Assembly (NCBI GenBank): GCA_001939945.1
Contig: MOEB01000034.1
Span: 1 to 40,048 of the forward strand
From: Aerophototrophica crusticola
Lineage (GTDB): Bacteria > Pseudomonadota > Alphaproteobacteria > Azospirillales > Azospirillaceae
Direction: 5' to 3'
Length of the DNA: 40,048 bases
In this document: positions 7,854-15,368 of the stretch, piece after piece
Layout of the letters: each line of letters begins with the position of its first letter
How positions within the stretch are numbered: the first letter of the stretch is position 1
Program-made: the position numbers and the translations under genes
Notes under the pieces: model-generated
Seen by the model: the letters and a program-made list of their open reading frames with translations, nothing else
Databases searched by the model: none
Told to the model about the DNA's origin: nothing

Positions 7854-8825
7854 ATGCCCGCCCTGACGCCCCTTGAGACGACGGTCCTGGCCCTGGCCGC
7901 CCTGCTGACCGGCCTGTCCGCCCTGGCCCTGCTGGCACAGGAACGGGGCAAGCGCGCCGCCGCCCGGCTGGCCCGGGCCAACCCCGCCCTGGCGCCCGCA
8001 GGGCCTAGCGGGGCCGCGCCGGTGCGGCTGACCCGGCAGGCGCGGCGCTGGCCGGCGCTTGGCGACATGGCCGCCGCCTTCCTCGGCATCGACCGGGCGT
8101 TGGGCCCCGCGGCGCGGCCGCCGGTTGTGGTGGCCGTAGCCCTGGCGCTGGCAGCGGGGGTCGGGGTGGCGTGGGTGGCCAATTTGCTGCTGGGGACCAG
8201 CGGCGTCACCCGGCTGCTGGTCGCCCTGGGGGCCGGCTACGGCGCCCTCCGCTGGGCCCATGCCAACCGCAAGGCCGCGCACTTGGCCCGGCTGCTGGAG
8301 CAGTTCCCCGACGCGCTGGGCCTGGTGGTCCGCGCCGTCCGCGCCGGCGTGCCCGTGGCGGAGGGCATCAAGATGGTGGCGGCGGAGCTGCCCGCCCCCA
8401 TCGGGCGGGAGTTCCGGCAGGTGGCCGACGCCATCGCCATCGGCACCGACCTGGAACAGGCCCTGTGGGACCTGGCCCGCCGCACCGGCCTGCCGGAGTT
8501 CCGCTTCTTCGTCGTCACCGTCGTGCTGCAGCGGGAGACGGGTGGGAACTTGACGGAGACGCTGGACAATTTGGCCGACGTGATCCGCAAGCGTCGGGCC
8601 GTGCGCCAGCGGGCCAAGGCCCTGACGGCGGAGGCGCGCATGTCCATCATGGTGCTGGCCGTGCTGCCCTTCGTCGCCGGCGGCGGGCTGTGGCTGATCA
8701 ACCCGGACTACCTGCTGAAGCTCTTCACCACGGCGGAGGGCCGCGGCCTGCTGGCCGCCGCCCTGTGCAGCCTGGGCGTCGGCCTCGGCTCCATGCACCT
8801 GCTGATCAAGAGGACCCTGGGATGA
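7854..8825 (+). CDS. tadB: TadB inner-membrane platform protein
   Basis: One of the two inner-membrane platform proteins that couple the CpaF ATPase to pilus growth. It has 323 residues: an N-terminal membrane segment (about 8-29), two more around 83-130, then the type II secretion F domain (LEQFPDALGLVVRAVRAGVP and FVVTVVLQRETGGNLTETLD), and two C-terminal membrane segments. GGGGAG precedes the ATG. Its stop overlaps the tadC start by ATGA, as expected for two subunits made in equal amounts. Confidence 0.94.
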   Translation: MPALTPLETTVLALAALLTGLSALALLAQERGKRAAARLARANPALAPAGPSGAAPVRLTRQARRWPALGDMAAAFLGIDRALGPAARPPVVVAVALALAAGVGVAWVANLLLGTSGVTRLLVALGAGYGALRWAHANRKAAHLARLLEQFPDALGLVVRAVRAGVPVAEGIKMVAAELPAPIGREFRQVADAIAIGTDLEQALWDLARRTGLPEFRFFVVTVVLQRETGGNLTETLDNLADVIRKRRAVRQRAKALTAEARMSIMVLAVLPFVAGGGLWLINPDYLLKLFTTAEGRGLLAAALCSLGVGLGSMHLLIKRTLG

Positions 8826-9775
8826 CCGCCCTGGAGACCGTCCCCCTGGGCGCGGTGGAGCTGGCCGTCCTGGCCGTGGCCCTGCTGGCGCTGCTGTCCT
8901 TCGCCCTGGGCACCACCCTCTACCGCCGCCAGGGCCTGATGGCCGCCCGCATCGCCCGGGCGCGGGGGGAGGGGCCGGGAGCGTCCGGCGCGCGGGGCCG
9001 GGGCCTGGCCAAGGCGCTGCTGGCCGGCCTGGGCGGGCTGGTGGCCGCCAACCCGGTGCTGCTGGGCAAGAAGGAGATGGACGCCCTGCGCCGCCGGCTG
9101 GTGGCCGCGGGCTTCTACCGGCCGGGCGCCCTGCCCTATGCCATCGCCGCCAAGCTGCTGCTGGCCACCCTGTTCGGCCTGTGGGGCTGGCTGGTCCAGG
9201 GGTCGCACCCGCACTGGCCCTTGGGCGTGGCCGCGCTGCTGGTGCTGGGCGGGGCGCTGCTGGGCTGGCGCCTGCCGGACATCGTCCTGAACGCCCGCGC
9301 CGGGGAGCGGCGCAAGGCGGTGGAGCGGGGCCTGCCCGACGCCTTGGACCTGCTGGTGATCTGCGGCGAGGCGGGCCTGGGCCTGGACACGGCCATCGGC
9401 CGGGTGGCGGAGGAGATGGCCCAGGCCCACCCCGTGCTGGGGGAGGAGCTGGCCATCACCGCGGCTGAGATGCGGGTGCTGCCCGACCGGCACGCGGCGC
9501 TGGCCAACTTGGCGGACCGGCTGGGGCTGGAGGTGCTGCGCAGCACCGTCGCCACCCTTGCCCAGACCCTGCGCTTCGGCACGCCCCTGGGCCAGGCCCT
9601 GCGCGTGCTGGCGGGGGAGCTGCGGCGGGAGCGGATCGTCAAGTTCGAGGAGCAGGCCGCCAAGCTGCCGGTCAAGCTGACCCTGCCCATGGTGGTCTTC
9701 ATCCTGCCCTGCGTCTTCATCGTCGTCGGCGGGCCGGCCGTGCTGGACCTCGCCAAGCTTCTTTCCTCCATGTGA
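8822..9775 (+). CDS. tadC: TadC inner-membrane platform protein
   Basis: Second platform protein, paralogous to TadB, 317 residues. An N-terminal membrane segment (about 10-32), a basic cytoplasmic stretch and two membrane segments (about 100-150) precede the F domain: ALDLLVICGEAGLGLDTAIG, LADRLGLEVLRSTVATLAQT and RFGTPLGQALRVLAGELRRE. The last segment, PMVVFILPCVFIVVGGPAVL, is typical of TadC. The ATG overlaps the tadB stop. Confidence 0.94.
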   Translation: MTALETVPLGAVELAVLAVALLALLSFALGTTLYRRQGLMAARIARARGEGPGASGARGRGLAKALLAGLGGLVAANPVLLGKKEMDALRRRLVAAGFYRPGALPYAIAAKLLLATLFGLWGWLVQGSHPHWPLGVAALLVLGGALLGWRLPDIVLNARAGERRKAVERGLPDALDLLVICGEAGLGLDTAIGRVAEEMAQAHPVLGEELAITAAEMRVLPDRHAALANLADRLGLEVLRSTVATLAQTLRFGTPLGQALRVLAGELRRERIVKFEEQAAKLPVKLTLPMVVFILPCVFIVVGGPAVLDLAKLLSSM

Positions 9776-9789
9776 CGGAGCCCTCCCCC

Positions 9790-10536
9790 ATGCGGTCCCG
9801 ATCCCCCCTGTCCCTGGCCCTGCTGGCCGCCTGCCTGCTGCTGCCCGCCTGCGCCGCCCCGTCCCCCGGCGCGCGGACCCTGTCGGACAAGGCCCAGCTC
9901 CAGGCCACCCTGGCGGAGCGGGCGGCGGAGGCCGGCAACCCCGCCGCGTCCGCCCGGCTGTACCGCGCCGCCCTGGCGCAGAACCCCGACGACGCCAAGA
10001 CCGCCCTGGCCCTGGCCGACGCCCTGTCCCGCGGCGGCAAGCTGGCGGAGGCGGAGGAGGCCTACCAGGCCCTGCTGCGGAAGGACCCGCGCGATCGCGC
10101 GGCCCAGCTTGGCCTCGGTCGGGTGCATTTGCTGCTGAAGCGGCCGGACCAGGCCCTGGCCGCCTTCGCCGGGGCGGGCGACGACCCCGCCGCCCGCATC
10201 GGCCGCGGCGTCGCCCTGGACATGCTGGGCCGCCACGGGGAGGCGCAGGCCGAGTACCGCGCCGTGCTGGCGGCCGCCCCCGCCAACCGCACCGCCGCCA
10301 ACAACCTCGCCCTGTCGCTGGCCCTGTCCGGGGACTTGCGCCAAGCCGAGGGCCTGCTGGTACCGCTCGCCGACGGGCCGGGCAGCGAGCCCCGCTTCCG
10401 TCAGAACCTGGCCCTGGTCTATGGCCTGCAAGGGCAGGACGGCCGCGCTGCCGCCCTGGCCCGCGCCGATCTGGACCCCGACGCCGTCCGCGGCAACCTG
10501 GCCTTCTACGCCGCGGTGAGGGGGGCTGGCCCATGA
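9790..10536 (+). CDS. tadD: TadD tetratricopeptide lipoprotein
   Basis: TPR lipoprotein of the Tad system, 248 residues, thought to help pilus assembly at the outer membrane. The ATG at 9790 has GGAG ten bases upstream; a GTG at 9772 overlapping the tadC stop is a weaker alternative. The signal peptide ends LLLPAC, so Cys should be lipidated. TPR-like helices follow from about residue 40 (ASARLYRAALAQNPDDAKTA, EAEEAYQALLRKDPRDRAAQ, AQAEYRAVLAAAPANRTAAN). The stop overlaps the next start by ATGA. Confidence 0.9.
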   Translation: MRSRSPLSLALLAACLLLPACAAPSPGARTLSDKAQLQATLAERAAEAGNPAASARLYRAALAQNPDDAKTALALADALSRGGKLAEAEEAYQALLRKDPRDRAAQLGLGRVHLLLKRPDQALAAFAGAGDDPAARIGRGVALDMLGRHGEAQAEYRAVLAAAPANRTAANNLALSLALSGDLRQAEGLLVPLADGPGSEPRFRQNLALVYGLQGQDGRAAALARADLDPDAVRGNLAFYAAVRGAGP

Positions 10537-11093
10537 CGGGGGTGTGGGCCGACAGGCGCGGGGTCACGGCGCTGGACTTCGCCCTGGTGGGGCCGGCCTT
10601 CCTGCTGATGGTCCTGGGCATCGTGGAGGTCAGCCGGATCCTGACCGCGCAGCAGCTCCTCGACATGGCCGCCCGCGAGGCCAGCCGGGTCGGCATCACC
10701 GGGGTGAAGCCGGAGGGCGGCAAGACGCGGGAGCAGATGGTCCGCGACATCGTGGAGGAGGTGGTCACCCCCTTCCTGGACCCCGCCCGGGTGACCCTGG
10801 CCCTGGAGAGCTACCCGGGCTTCCAGTCCATCGGCAAGCCGGAGCCCTTCGCCGACCTGGACGGCAACGGGGGCTGGGCGCCGGGGGAACCCTATACCGA
10901 CGTGAACGGCAACGGCCGCTGGGACGAGGACCAGGGCCGGTCCGGCTCCGCCGGCAGCGGCGGGCAGGTGGTGATCTACCGGCTGGGCTACGAGAACAGC
11001 CCCGTCACCGCCCTGTTCGCCAAGGCCTTCGGCCGGGACACCATCCGCTATTCCGCCCGCGTGGTGGTGCGGAACGAGCCCTTCCGGGAGTGA
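10533..11093 (+). CDS. tadE: TadE-like pseudopilin with an inserted Asp/Asn-Gly loop
   Basis: Minor pseudopilin of the Flp/Tad system, 186 residues. The prepilin-like site is RRG followed by VTALDFALVGPAFLLMVLGI, with Asp rather than Glu at +5. An amphipathic stretch (TAQQLLDMAAREASRVGI) follows. Residues 108-134 hold two DxNGNG-type loops (ADLDGNGGW, EPYTDVNGNGRWDED), resembling calcium-binding loops. The rest is a small periplasmic domain ending RDTIRYSARVVVRNEPF. ATGA overlap with tadD shows translational coupling. Confidence 0.87.
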   Translation: MTGVWADRRGVTALDFALVGPAFLLMVLGIVEVSRILTAQQLLDMAAREASRVGITGVKPEGGKTREQMVRDIVEEVVTPFLDPARVTLALESYPGFQSIGKPEPFADLDGNGGWAPGEPYTDVNGNGRWDEDQGRSGSAGSGGQVVIYRLGYENSPVTALFAKAFGRDTIRYSARVVVRNEPFRE

Positions 11094-11094
11094 G

Positions 11095-11691
11095 ATGATG
11101 GCGATCCCCTGTCCCTTGTCTGACAAGCGCGGCGTCGCGGCGACGGAGCTGGCCCTGCTGGCGCCCATGCTGCTGCTGATGCTGCTGGCCATGGTGGACA
11201 TCACCCGCTTCGCCATCTCCGTGCTGGTGGTGGACCGGGTGGCGGCGGGGGTGGCGGATCTGGGCGCCCAGTTCGACCGCATCCGCGCCGGCACCACCAT
11301 CACCCAGGGCAACGAGGTGGGCGTGCTGTTCCTGGCGGCGCAGGAGATGGGCCGGCCCCTGGACATGACCGGCACCGGCAAGGTCATCGTCAGCAGCGTG
11401 TCCGACCAGGGGGCCGGGGCCCGGCTGATGTGGCAGGCCTGCTCCGGCCCCGCCGGCTGCGCCACCGGCCCGAAGAGCGGCATCGCCAGCGTGCCCGGCG
11501 CCGCCGCGGCCCTGCCGGAGGGGTTCAGCGTCCGCTTCGGCGACACGGCCCTGTTCGTGGAGGCTTTCTACGACTTCCGCCCCTACCTGCTCAGCGCCCG
11601 CTGGCTGGGCCGGGACGACACGCTGGTGGGCCTGCGCCGCAGCGCCGTCCGCCGCCCCCGCCTGGGCGCCCTAACCAGCCTGGACCCGTGA
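11095..11691 (+). CDS. second TadE/TadF-like pseudopilin
   Basis: A 198-residue minor pseudopilin. DKRG followed by VAATELALLAPMLLLMLLAM is a TadE-type prepilin site with the canonical Glu at +5. The remainder is a periplasmic domain with a likely disulfide pair in QACSGPAGCAT. The ATG lies one base after the previous stop. By position it fills the TadF slot, but the sequence alone does not separate TadE from TadF, so I leave the symbol blank. Confidence 0.85.
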   Translation: MMAIPCPLSDKRGVAATELALLAPMLLLMLLAMVDITRFAISVLVVDRVAAGVADLGAQFDRIRAGTTITQGNEVGVLFLAAQEMGRPLDMTGTGKVIVSSVSDQGAGARLMWQACSGPAGCATGPKSGIASVPGAAAALPEGFSVRFGDTALFVEAFYDFRPYLLSARWLGRDDTLVGLRRSAVRRPRLGALTSLDP

Positions 11692-11716
11692 TGCCGGGGG
11701 CCCAAGCGACCGCGAG

Positions 11717-11730
11717 TTTCGAATTCGAAA
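11717..11730. promoter_or_regulatory. perfect AT-rich palindrome before tadG
   Basis: TTTCGAATTCGAAA is a perfect 14-base palindrome in the 69-base gap between the second TadE-like gene and the TadG-like gene. It is the only long gap inside the operon and the palindrome is locally AT-rich, so it may be an operator or part of an internal promoter. Confidence 0.35.
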
Positions 11731-11775
11731 GTGCCGTTCCCGACCCTTGACCCGCCGCCGATGGGTGACCGTGCC

Positions 11776-13176
11776 ATGAGCCTCTCCCGCCTTGCCCATG
11801 CCTTCCGCCGGTCCGGCAACGTCTCCGTCATGGCCGCCCTGCTGGCCGTGCCCCTGCTGGGGGCGGTGGGGATGTCGGTGGACATGGCCCGCGGCTACGT
11901 GGTGCACAACCGCCTGGTGGGCGCGCTGGACGCGGCGGCCCTGGCGGGCGGGCGGGTGCTGGGCACGGCCAACGTGGAGGCCGACATCCGCATGTATTTC
12001 CGGGCCAACATCCCGCCCGGCTTCCTGGGCGCGACCATCGGCGACCCGCAGGTCACCGTGAACCCGGACGGGGAGACGCTGAGCGTCAGGGCCAGCGCCA
12101 GCCTGCCCACCGTCTTCATGGGCCTGTTCGGGCGGGACACCCTGTCCGTCTCCGCCGAGAACAAGGTGCGGCGGACCCTGCGCGGGCTGGAGCTGTCCCT
12201 GGTCTTGGACGTGACCGGGTCCATGTGGAGCGGGGACCGCATCGGCCAGCTCCGCGCCTCCGCCAAGGACCTGGTGGACATCCTGTTCGGCCCGAAGGAC
12301 GAGGTGCCGACCTTGTGGATCTCCGTGGTCCCCTATACCTCCACCGTCAACCTGGGGGCGACCCGCACGGCTTGGCTGGACGCCGGCTCCCCACCCGCGA
12401 GCGCCTATGGCACCCAGGGCTGGCGCGGCTGCGTGGAGGCGCGGGTGGGCAATGACAGCACCGACACGCCGCCGGCGGAGGCGCCGTTCCGCGCCTTCCT
12501 CTACCCCAACACCACGGGCCAGCACGCGGGCGGCGGCGACAACGACTGGCCGCCCCTGACCGACGTGCTGCCCTATGTGAACTCCAACGACCGGGCCGGC
12601 CCGAACCTGGGCTGCGGGCCGCCGGTGCTGTCGCTGACCAACAAGCGGTCCGACATCCTGGCGCGGATCGACACGCTGCGCGGCGTGAACCGCGGCGGCA
12701 CCATGGCCAACATCGGGCTCCAGGCCGGCTGGTTCACCCTGTCGCCCCGCTGGCGCGGCCTGTGGGGCGCGCCCACCCCGGCGGGGATGCCGCTGGACTA
12801 CGGCCTGCCCGACTATGACAAGGCCATCGTGCTGCTGACCGACGGCAGCAACGAGTGGTTCGATTACGGCAAGCCGCCCACCGGCGACTACACCGCCTAT
12901 GGCCGCCTGTCCGACGGGCGGCTGGGCACCACCAACAACGGCACCGCCACCACCCGCATCAACAGCCGCATGACCGACCTGTGCACCGCCATCAAGGCCC
13001 AGGGGATCAAGGTCTACACCATCACCCTGGCGGTCACGAGCGAGACGACCAAGGGCCTGTACCGCGCCTGTGCCTCCCAGCCCGGCTACTACTTCAACTC
13101 CCCTACGGCGGCGGAGCTGCGCACGATCTTCCAGCAGATCGGCACCCAGCTCAGCAGCCTGCGCCTGGAGCGCTGA
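11776..13176 (+). CDS. tadG: TadG-like pilus protein with VWA domain
   Basis: A 466-residue protein from the ATG at 11776; ATG 11761 is equally possible and adds only MGDRA. The N-terminus has the TadG pattern RSGNVSVMAALLAVPLLGAV with VDMARGYVVHNRLVGALDAA, a single membrane anchor without the pseudopilin Glu. A von Willebrand A domain starts at ELSLVLDVTGSMWSGDRIGQ, where D-x-T-G-S is a MIDAS metal site, and continues through KAIVLLTDGSNEW to IKVYTITLAVTS. It is likely envelope-anchored and facing the periplasm. Last gene of the pilus operon. Confidence 0.88.
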   Translation: MSLSRLAHAFRRSGNVSVMAALLAVPLLGAVGMSVDMARGYVVHNRLVGALDAAALAGGRVLGTANVEADIRMYFRANIPPGFLGATIGDPQVTVNPDGETLSVRASASLPTVFMGLFGRDTLSVSAENKVRRTLRGLELSLVLDVTGSMWSGDRIGQLRASAKDLVDILFGPKDEVPTLWISVVPYTSTVNLGATRTAWLDAGSPPASAYGTQGWRGCVEARVGNDSTDTPPAEAPFRAFLYPNTTGQHAGGGDNDWPPLTDVLPYVNSNDRAGPNLGCGPPVLSLTNKRSDILARIDTLRGVNRGGTMANIGLQAGWFTLSPRWRGLWGAPTPAGMPLDYGLPDYDKAIVLLTDGSNEWFDYGKPPTGDYTAYGRLSDGRLGTTNNGTATTRINSRMTDLCTAIKAQGIKVYTITLAVTSETTKGLYRACASQPGYYFNSPTAAELRTIFQQIGTQLSSLRLER

Positions 13177-13217
13177 GCCTGCCGCGTGGACCTACGTGTG
13201 GGTTTGGCTGGCCGGCA

Positions 13218-13241
13218 GCCGCCGTCCCCCGCCGCGGCGGC
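13218..13241 (+). terminator. hairpin after the pilus operon
   Basis: GCCGCCG pairs perfectly with CGGCGGC across a 10-base loop, starting 42 bases after the tadG stop. There is no T-run, so terminator function is inferred from position. Confidence 0.4.
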
Positions 13242-13355
13242 GTGTTGCGCCACCAGGTTCGCGGCCCGGGCGATCTCCGAGGGCCTGCGGCAGGGGACGG
13301 ACAAGCCCGCGGGCCCCGACGCTGACGGCTGATCTTTTGCATTTAAAGATGATGA

Positions 13356-13369
13356 TTTTGGATGCATTT
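13356..13369. promoter_or_regulatory. operator-like site A, TTTTGGATGCATTT
   Basis: This lies in an AT-rich patch (13335-13370) 53 bases before the hydroxyacid dehydrogenase start. It shares the 11-base string TTTTGGATGCA with the site upstream of the AtuA gene (19369) and TGGATGCA with the site at 22903. TTG-N4-CAA-type palindromes are what FCD-class GntR proteins usually bind, and such a gene lies 1.2 kb downstream. Confidence 0.5.
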
Positions 13370-13421
13370 TGGCGGGGCATCATTACCATCGCGGCAGCCC
13401 ACAAACAGGAAGGCCTCGGTC

Positions 13422-14423
13422 ATGCCCCCGGTCACCCGCCGCAAGGTCGTCGTCACGCAACGCTTCTTCGACGACCGCTCGTTGGACTACCTCCGCGCCC
13501 ACGGCTGTGAGGTGCACCTGGCGCCGCCGCCGCCCGGGAAGGGCGACGGCGACCTGGACACGGGGACGTTGCGCGGCCTGCTGGCGGGGGCGTCGGGCTG
13601 GATCGTCGGCCATGCGCGGGTGAGCCGCCCGCTGCTGGAGGCGTTGCCCGGCTTGCTGGTCATCGCCCGCCGCGGCGTCGGCTACGACCGGGTCGACATC
13701 GGGGCGGCGCGCGAGTTGGGCCGTGTCGTCACCATCGCGGCGGGCGGCAACGATGCCTCCGTCGCCGACCACACGATCGGGCTGATGATCGCCGTCGGCC
13801 GCCGGTTCCGGGAGTCCCAGGCCGGCATGCTGGCGGGGGACTGGTCGATCCTCAGCGGGACGGACCTGTGCGAGAAGACGGTTGGGCTGGTGGGGCTGGG
13901 GCGGATCGGCAAGAGCGTCGTCCGGCGGCTCTCGGGCTTCGACGCCAAGGTCCTGGTCCACACGCGCAGCCCCGACCCGGACTATGCGAGGCAGGCGGGC
14001 GTGGAGTACGTGGACCTCCCCGACCTGCTGCGGCGCAGCGACTATGTCAGCCTGCACGCGCCGCTGACGCCGGAGACGCGCTTCCTGGTCGACGGGGCCG
14101 CCCTGGCCGCCATGAGGAAGGGCGCGTTCCTCATCAACACGGCGCGCGGCGGCCTGGTGGACGACGCGGCGTTGCTGGAGTCCCTGCGGTCCGGGCACCT
14201 GGGCGGTGCCGGCCTGGACGTCTTCGCCAGCGAGGGCGACCCTGCCTACCGGCCCGTGTCGGACGCCCTGCTGGCCCTGCCCAACGTCGTGGCGACGCCG
14301 CATGCCGGCGCCTCCTCCCACGAGGGCCTGGCCCGCACCAACCTGGTCGCGGCCCGCTCGGTGGTGGCCGTGCTGGACGGGCATCCCCTGCCGCCCGGCA
14401 CCGTCGTCGTCGACGGCCGCTGA
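13422..14423 (+). CDS. D-2-hydroxyacid dehydrogenase
   Basis: NAD(P)-dependent reduction of a 2-oxoacid or oxidation of a D-2-hydroxyacid in the cytoplasm. It has 333 residues. The Rossmann motif is GLVGLGRIGKSVVRRL (about 155-170), and the catalytic triad of the family is in place: Arg242 in NTARGGLVDD, Glu271 in DVFASEGDP and His294 in TPHAGASS. AGGAAGG precedes the ATG at 13422. It resembles the SerA/hydroxypyruvate-reductase branch, but the exact substrate cannot be read. Site A lies in front, and the GntR gene follows on the same strand, so it likely belongs to the hydroxyacid regulon. Confidence 0.9.
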   Translation: MPPVTRRKVVVTQRFFDDRSLDYLRAHGCEVHLAPPPPGKGDGDLDTGTLRGLLAGASGWIVGHARVSRPLLEALPGLLVIARRGVGYDRVDIGAARELGRVVTIAAGGNDASVADHTIGLMIAVGRRFRESQAGMLAGDWSILSGTDLCEKTVGLVGLGRIGKSVVRRLSGFDAKVLVHTRSPDPDYARQAGVEYVDLPDLLRRSDYVSLHAPLTPETRFLVDGAALAAMRKGAFLINTARGGLVDDAALLESLRSGHLGGAGLDVFASEGDPAYRPVSDALLALPNVVATPHAGASSHEGLARTNLVAARSVVAVLDGHPLPPGTVVVDGR

Positions 14424-14428
14424 CCCGC

Positions 14429-14450
14429 GCCCGGGACGGCCGTCCCGGGC
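14429..14450. terminator. 22-base perfect palindrome after the dehydrogenase
   Basis: The arm GCCCGGGACGG is followed at once by its exact reverse complement, with no loop, five bases after the stop. It may terminate or attenuate transcription into the GntR gene, or act as an operator. There is no T-run. Confidence 0.4.
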
Positions 14451-14546
14451 AGGGCGGGCATCCCGGCTTTCGGGTTGCATCTTCGCCGGGCGGTTGCTTT
14501 AAGGGATGGATGAGGCCGCCCGCGCGAAGCCGGGCGCGGAGGGGGC

Positions 14547-15326
14547 GTGGGGCACGTGACGAACAAGGCGACGACGGACGGCGCGGGGCAGGAGGACGCC
14601 CTGGCCGACCCCCAGCAGACGGAACCGGCCACCCACTCCGTGCTCATGCGCCTGCGCGAGATGATCGTGACGGGCAAGATCGCGCCGGACGCCAAGCTGC
14701 GCGCCGAGGCCCTGGCCACCCAGCTGGAGGTGTCGCGCACCCCGATCCGCAGCGCGCTGGCCGTGCTGTCGGCCGAGGGGCTGGTGAGCTACAGCGTGAA
14801 CCGCGGCTATACCGCCCGCGCCGTCACCGTCGGCGACGTGTTCGACAGCATCGAGGTGCGGGCCACGCTGGAGGGGATGGCCGCCCACGCCGCCGTCGAC
14901 CTCGGCTGGGAACCGGGAGAGCTGCGGCGGCTGGCCGGGCTCGTCGAGCAGGGGCGTGCCATCGTCGACCGCGGGGAGTGGTCGGAGCGGATTGAATATG
15001 AGTGGTATGAGCTGAACCGGCAGTTCCACCGGGCGATCATGGTCGCGTCGCGCAACGAGGTGCTGCGCAACGCCGTGCGCATGACGCTGATCTATCCCAT
15101 CCTGGGCGACGCCGCCCGCCTGTGCCCCAGCATCGCGGCCTCCGTGCCCCCGCGTCACCGGCAGCTCCCCAGCACCCCGCCGGCGCACATCCTGGAGTCC
15201 CAGGCGGCGCACGAGGAGGTGCTGGACGCCTTCCGGCGGGATGACGGCGCGGAGGCGCAGCGCCTGATCTCTGAGCATGTGCTCGCCACCAAGCACCGGC
15301 TTCACGCCATCCTCATCCCCCGGTGA
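14547..15326 (+). CDS. GntR-family regulator with FCD domain
   Basis: Transcription factor, about 259 residues. Residues 31-95 form the winged helix-turn-helix (LREMIVTGKIAPDAKLRAEA, then LEVSRTPIRSALAVLSAEGL with the typical SRTPIR recognition region and a wing VNRGYTAR). The FCD effector domain follows, with VRATLEGMAAHAA, NRQFHRAIM and a late HEEVLDAFRR...LISEHV pattern, typical of regulators that sense small organic acids. The start is uncertain: GTG 14547 or GTG 14556, the latter better spaced from GGAGGGGG. It probably controls the surrounding locus through TGGATGCA sites; TTGCATC at 14475-14481 could allow self-control. Confidence 0.88.
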   Translation: MGHVTNKATTDGAGQEDALADPQQTEPATHSVLMRLREMIVTGKIAPDAKLRAEALATQLEVSRTPIRSALAVLSAEGLVSYSVNRGYTARAVTVGDVFDSIEVRATLEGMAAHAAVDLGWEPGELRRLAGLVEQGRAIVDRGEWSERIEYEWYELNRQFHRAIMVASRNEVLRNAVRMTLIYPILGDAARLCPSIAASVPPRHRQLPSTPPAHILESQAAHEEVLDAFRRDDGAEAQRLISEHVLATKHRLHAILIPR

Positions 15327-15328
15327 GG

Positions 15329-15358
15329 GCGTCGCGCGGGCCACGGCCCCCGCGACGC
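15329..15358. terminator. bidirectional hairpin between gntR and the lipase gene
   Basis: GCGTCGCG pairs with CGCGACGC, and inside it GGGCC pairs with GGCCC around a two-base turn, with one C-C mismatch. It fills the short gap between two convergent genes and starts three bases after the GntR stop. Confidence 0.6.
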
Positions 15359-15368
15359 GGCGCCGGGG

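Noticed and set aside
6258-8798. Very long open frame on the minus strand opposite cpaE, cpaF and tadB
   Set aside because: The opposite strand encodes clear pilus proteins with intact motifs. The antisense translation is His/Gln/Gly-rich low complexity, an effect of GC-rich third positions.
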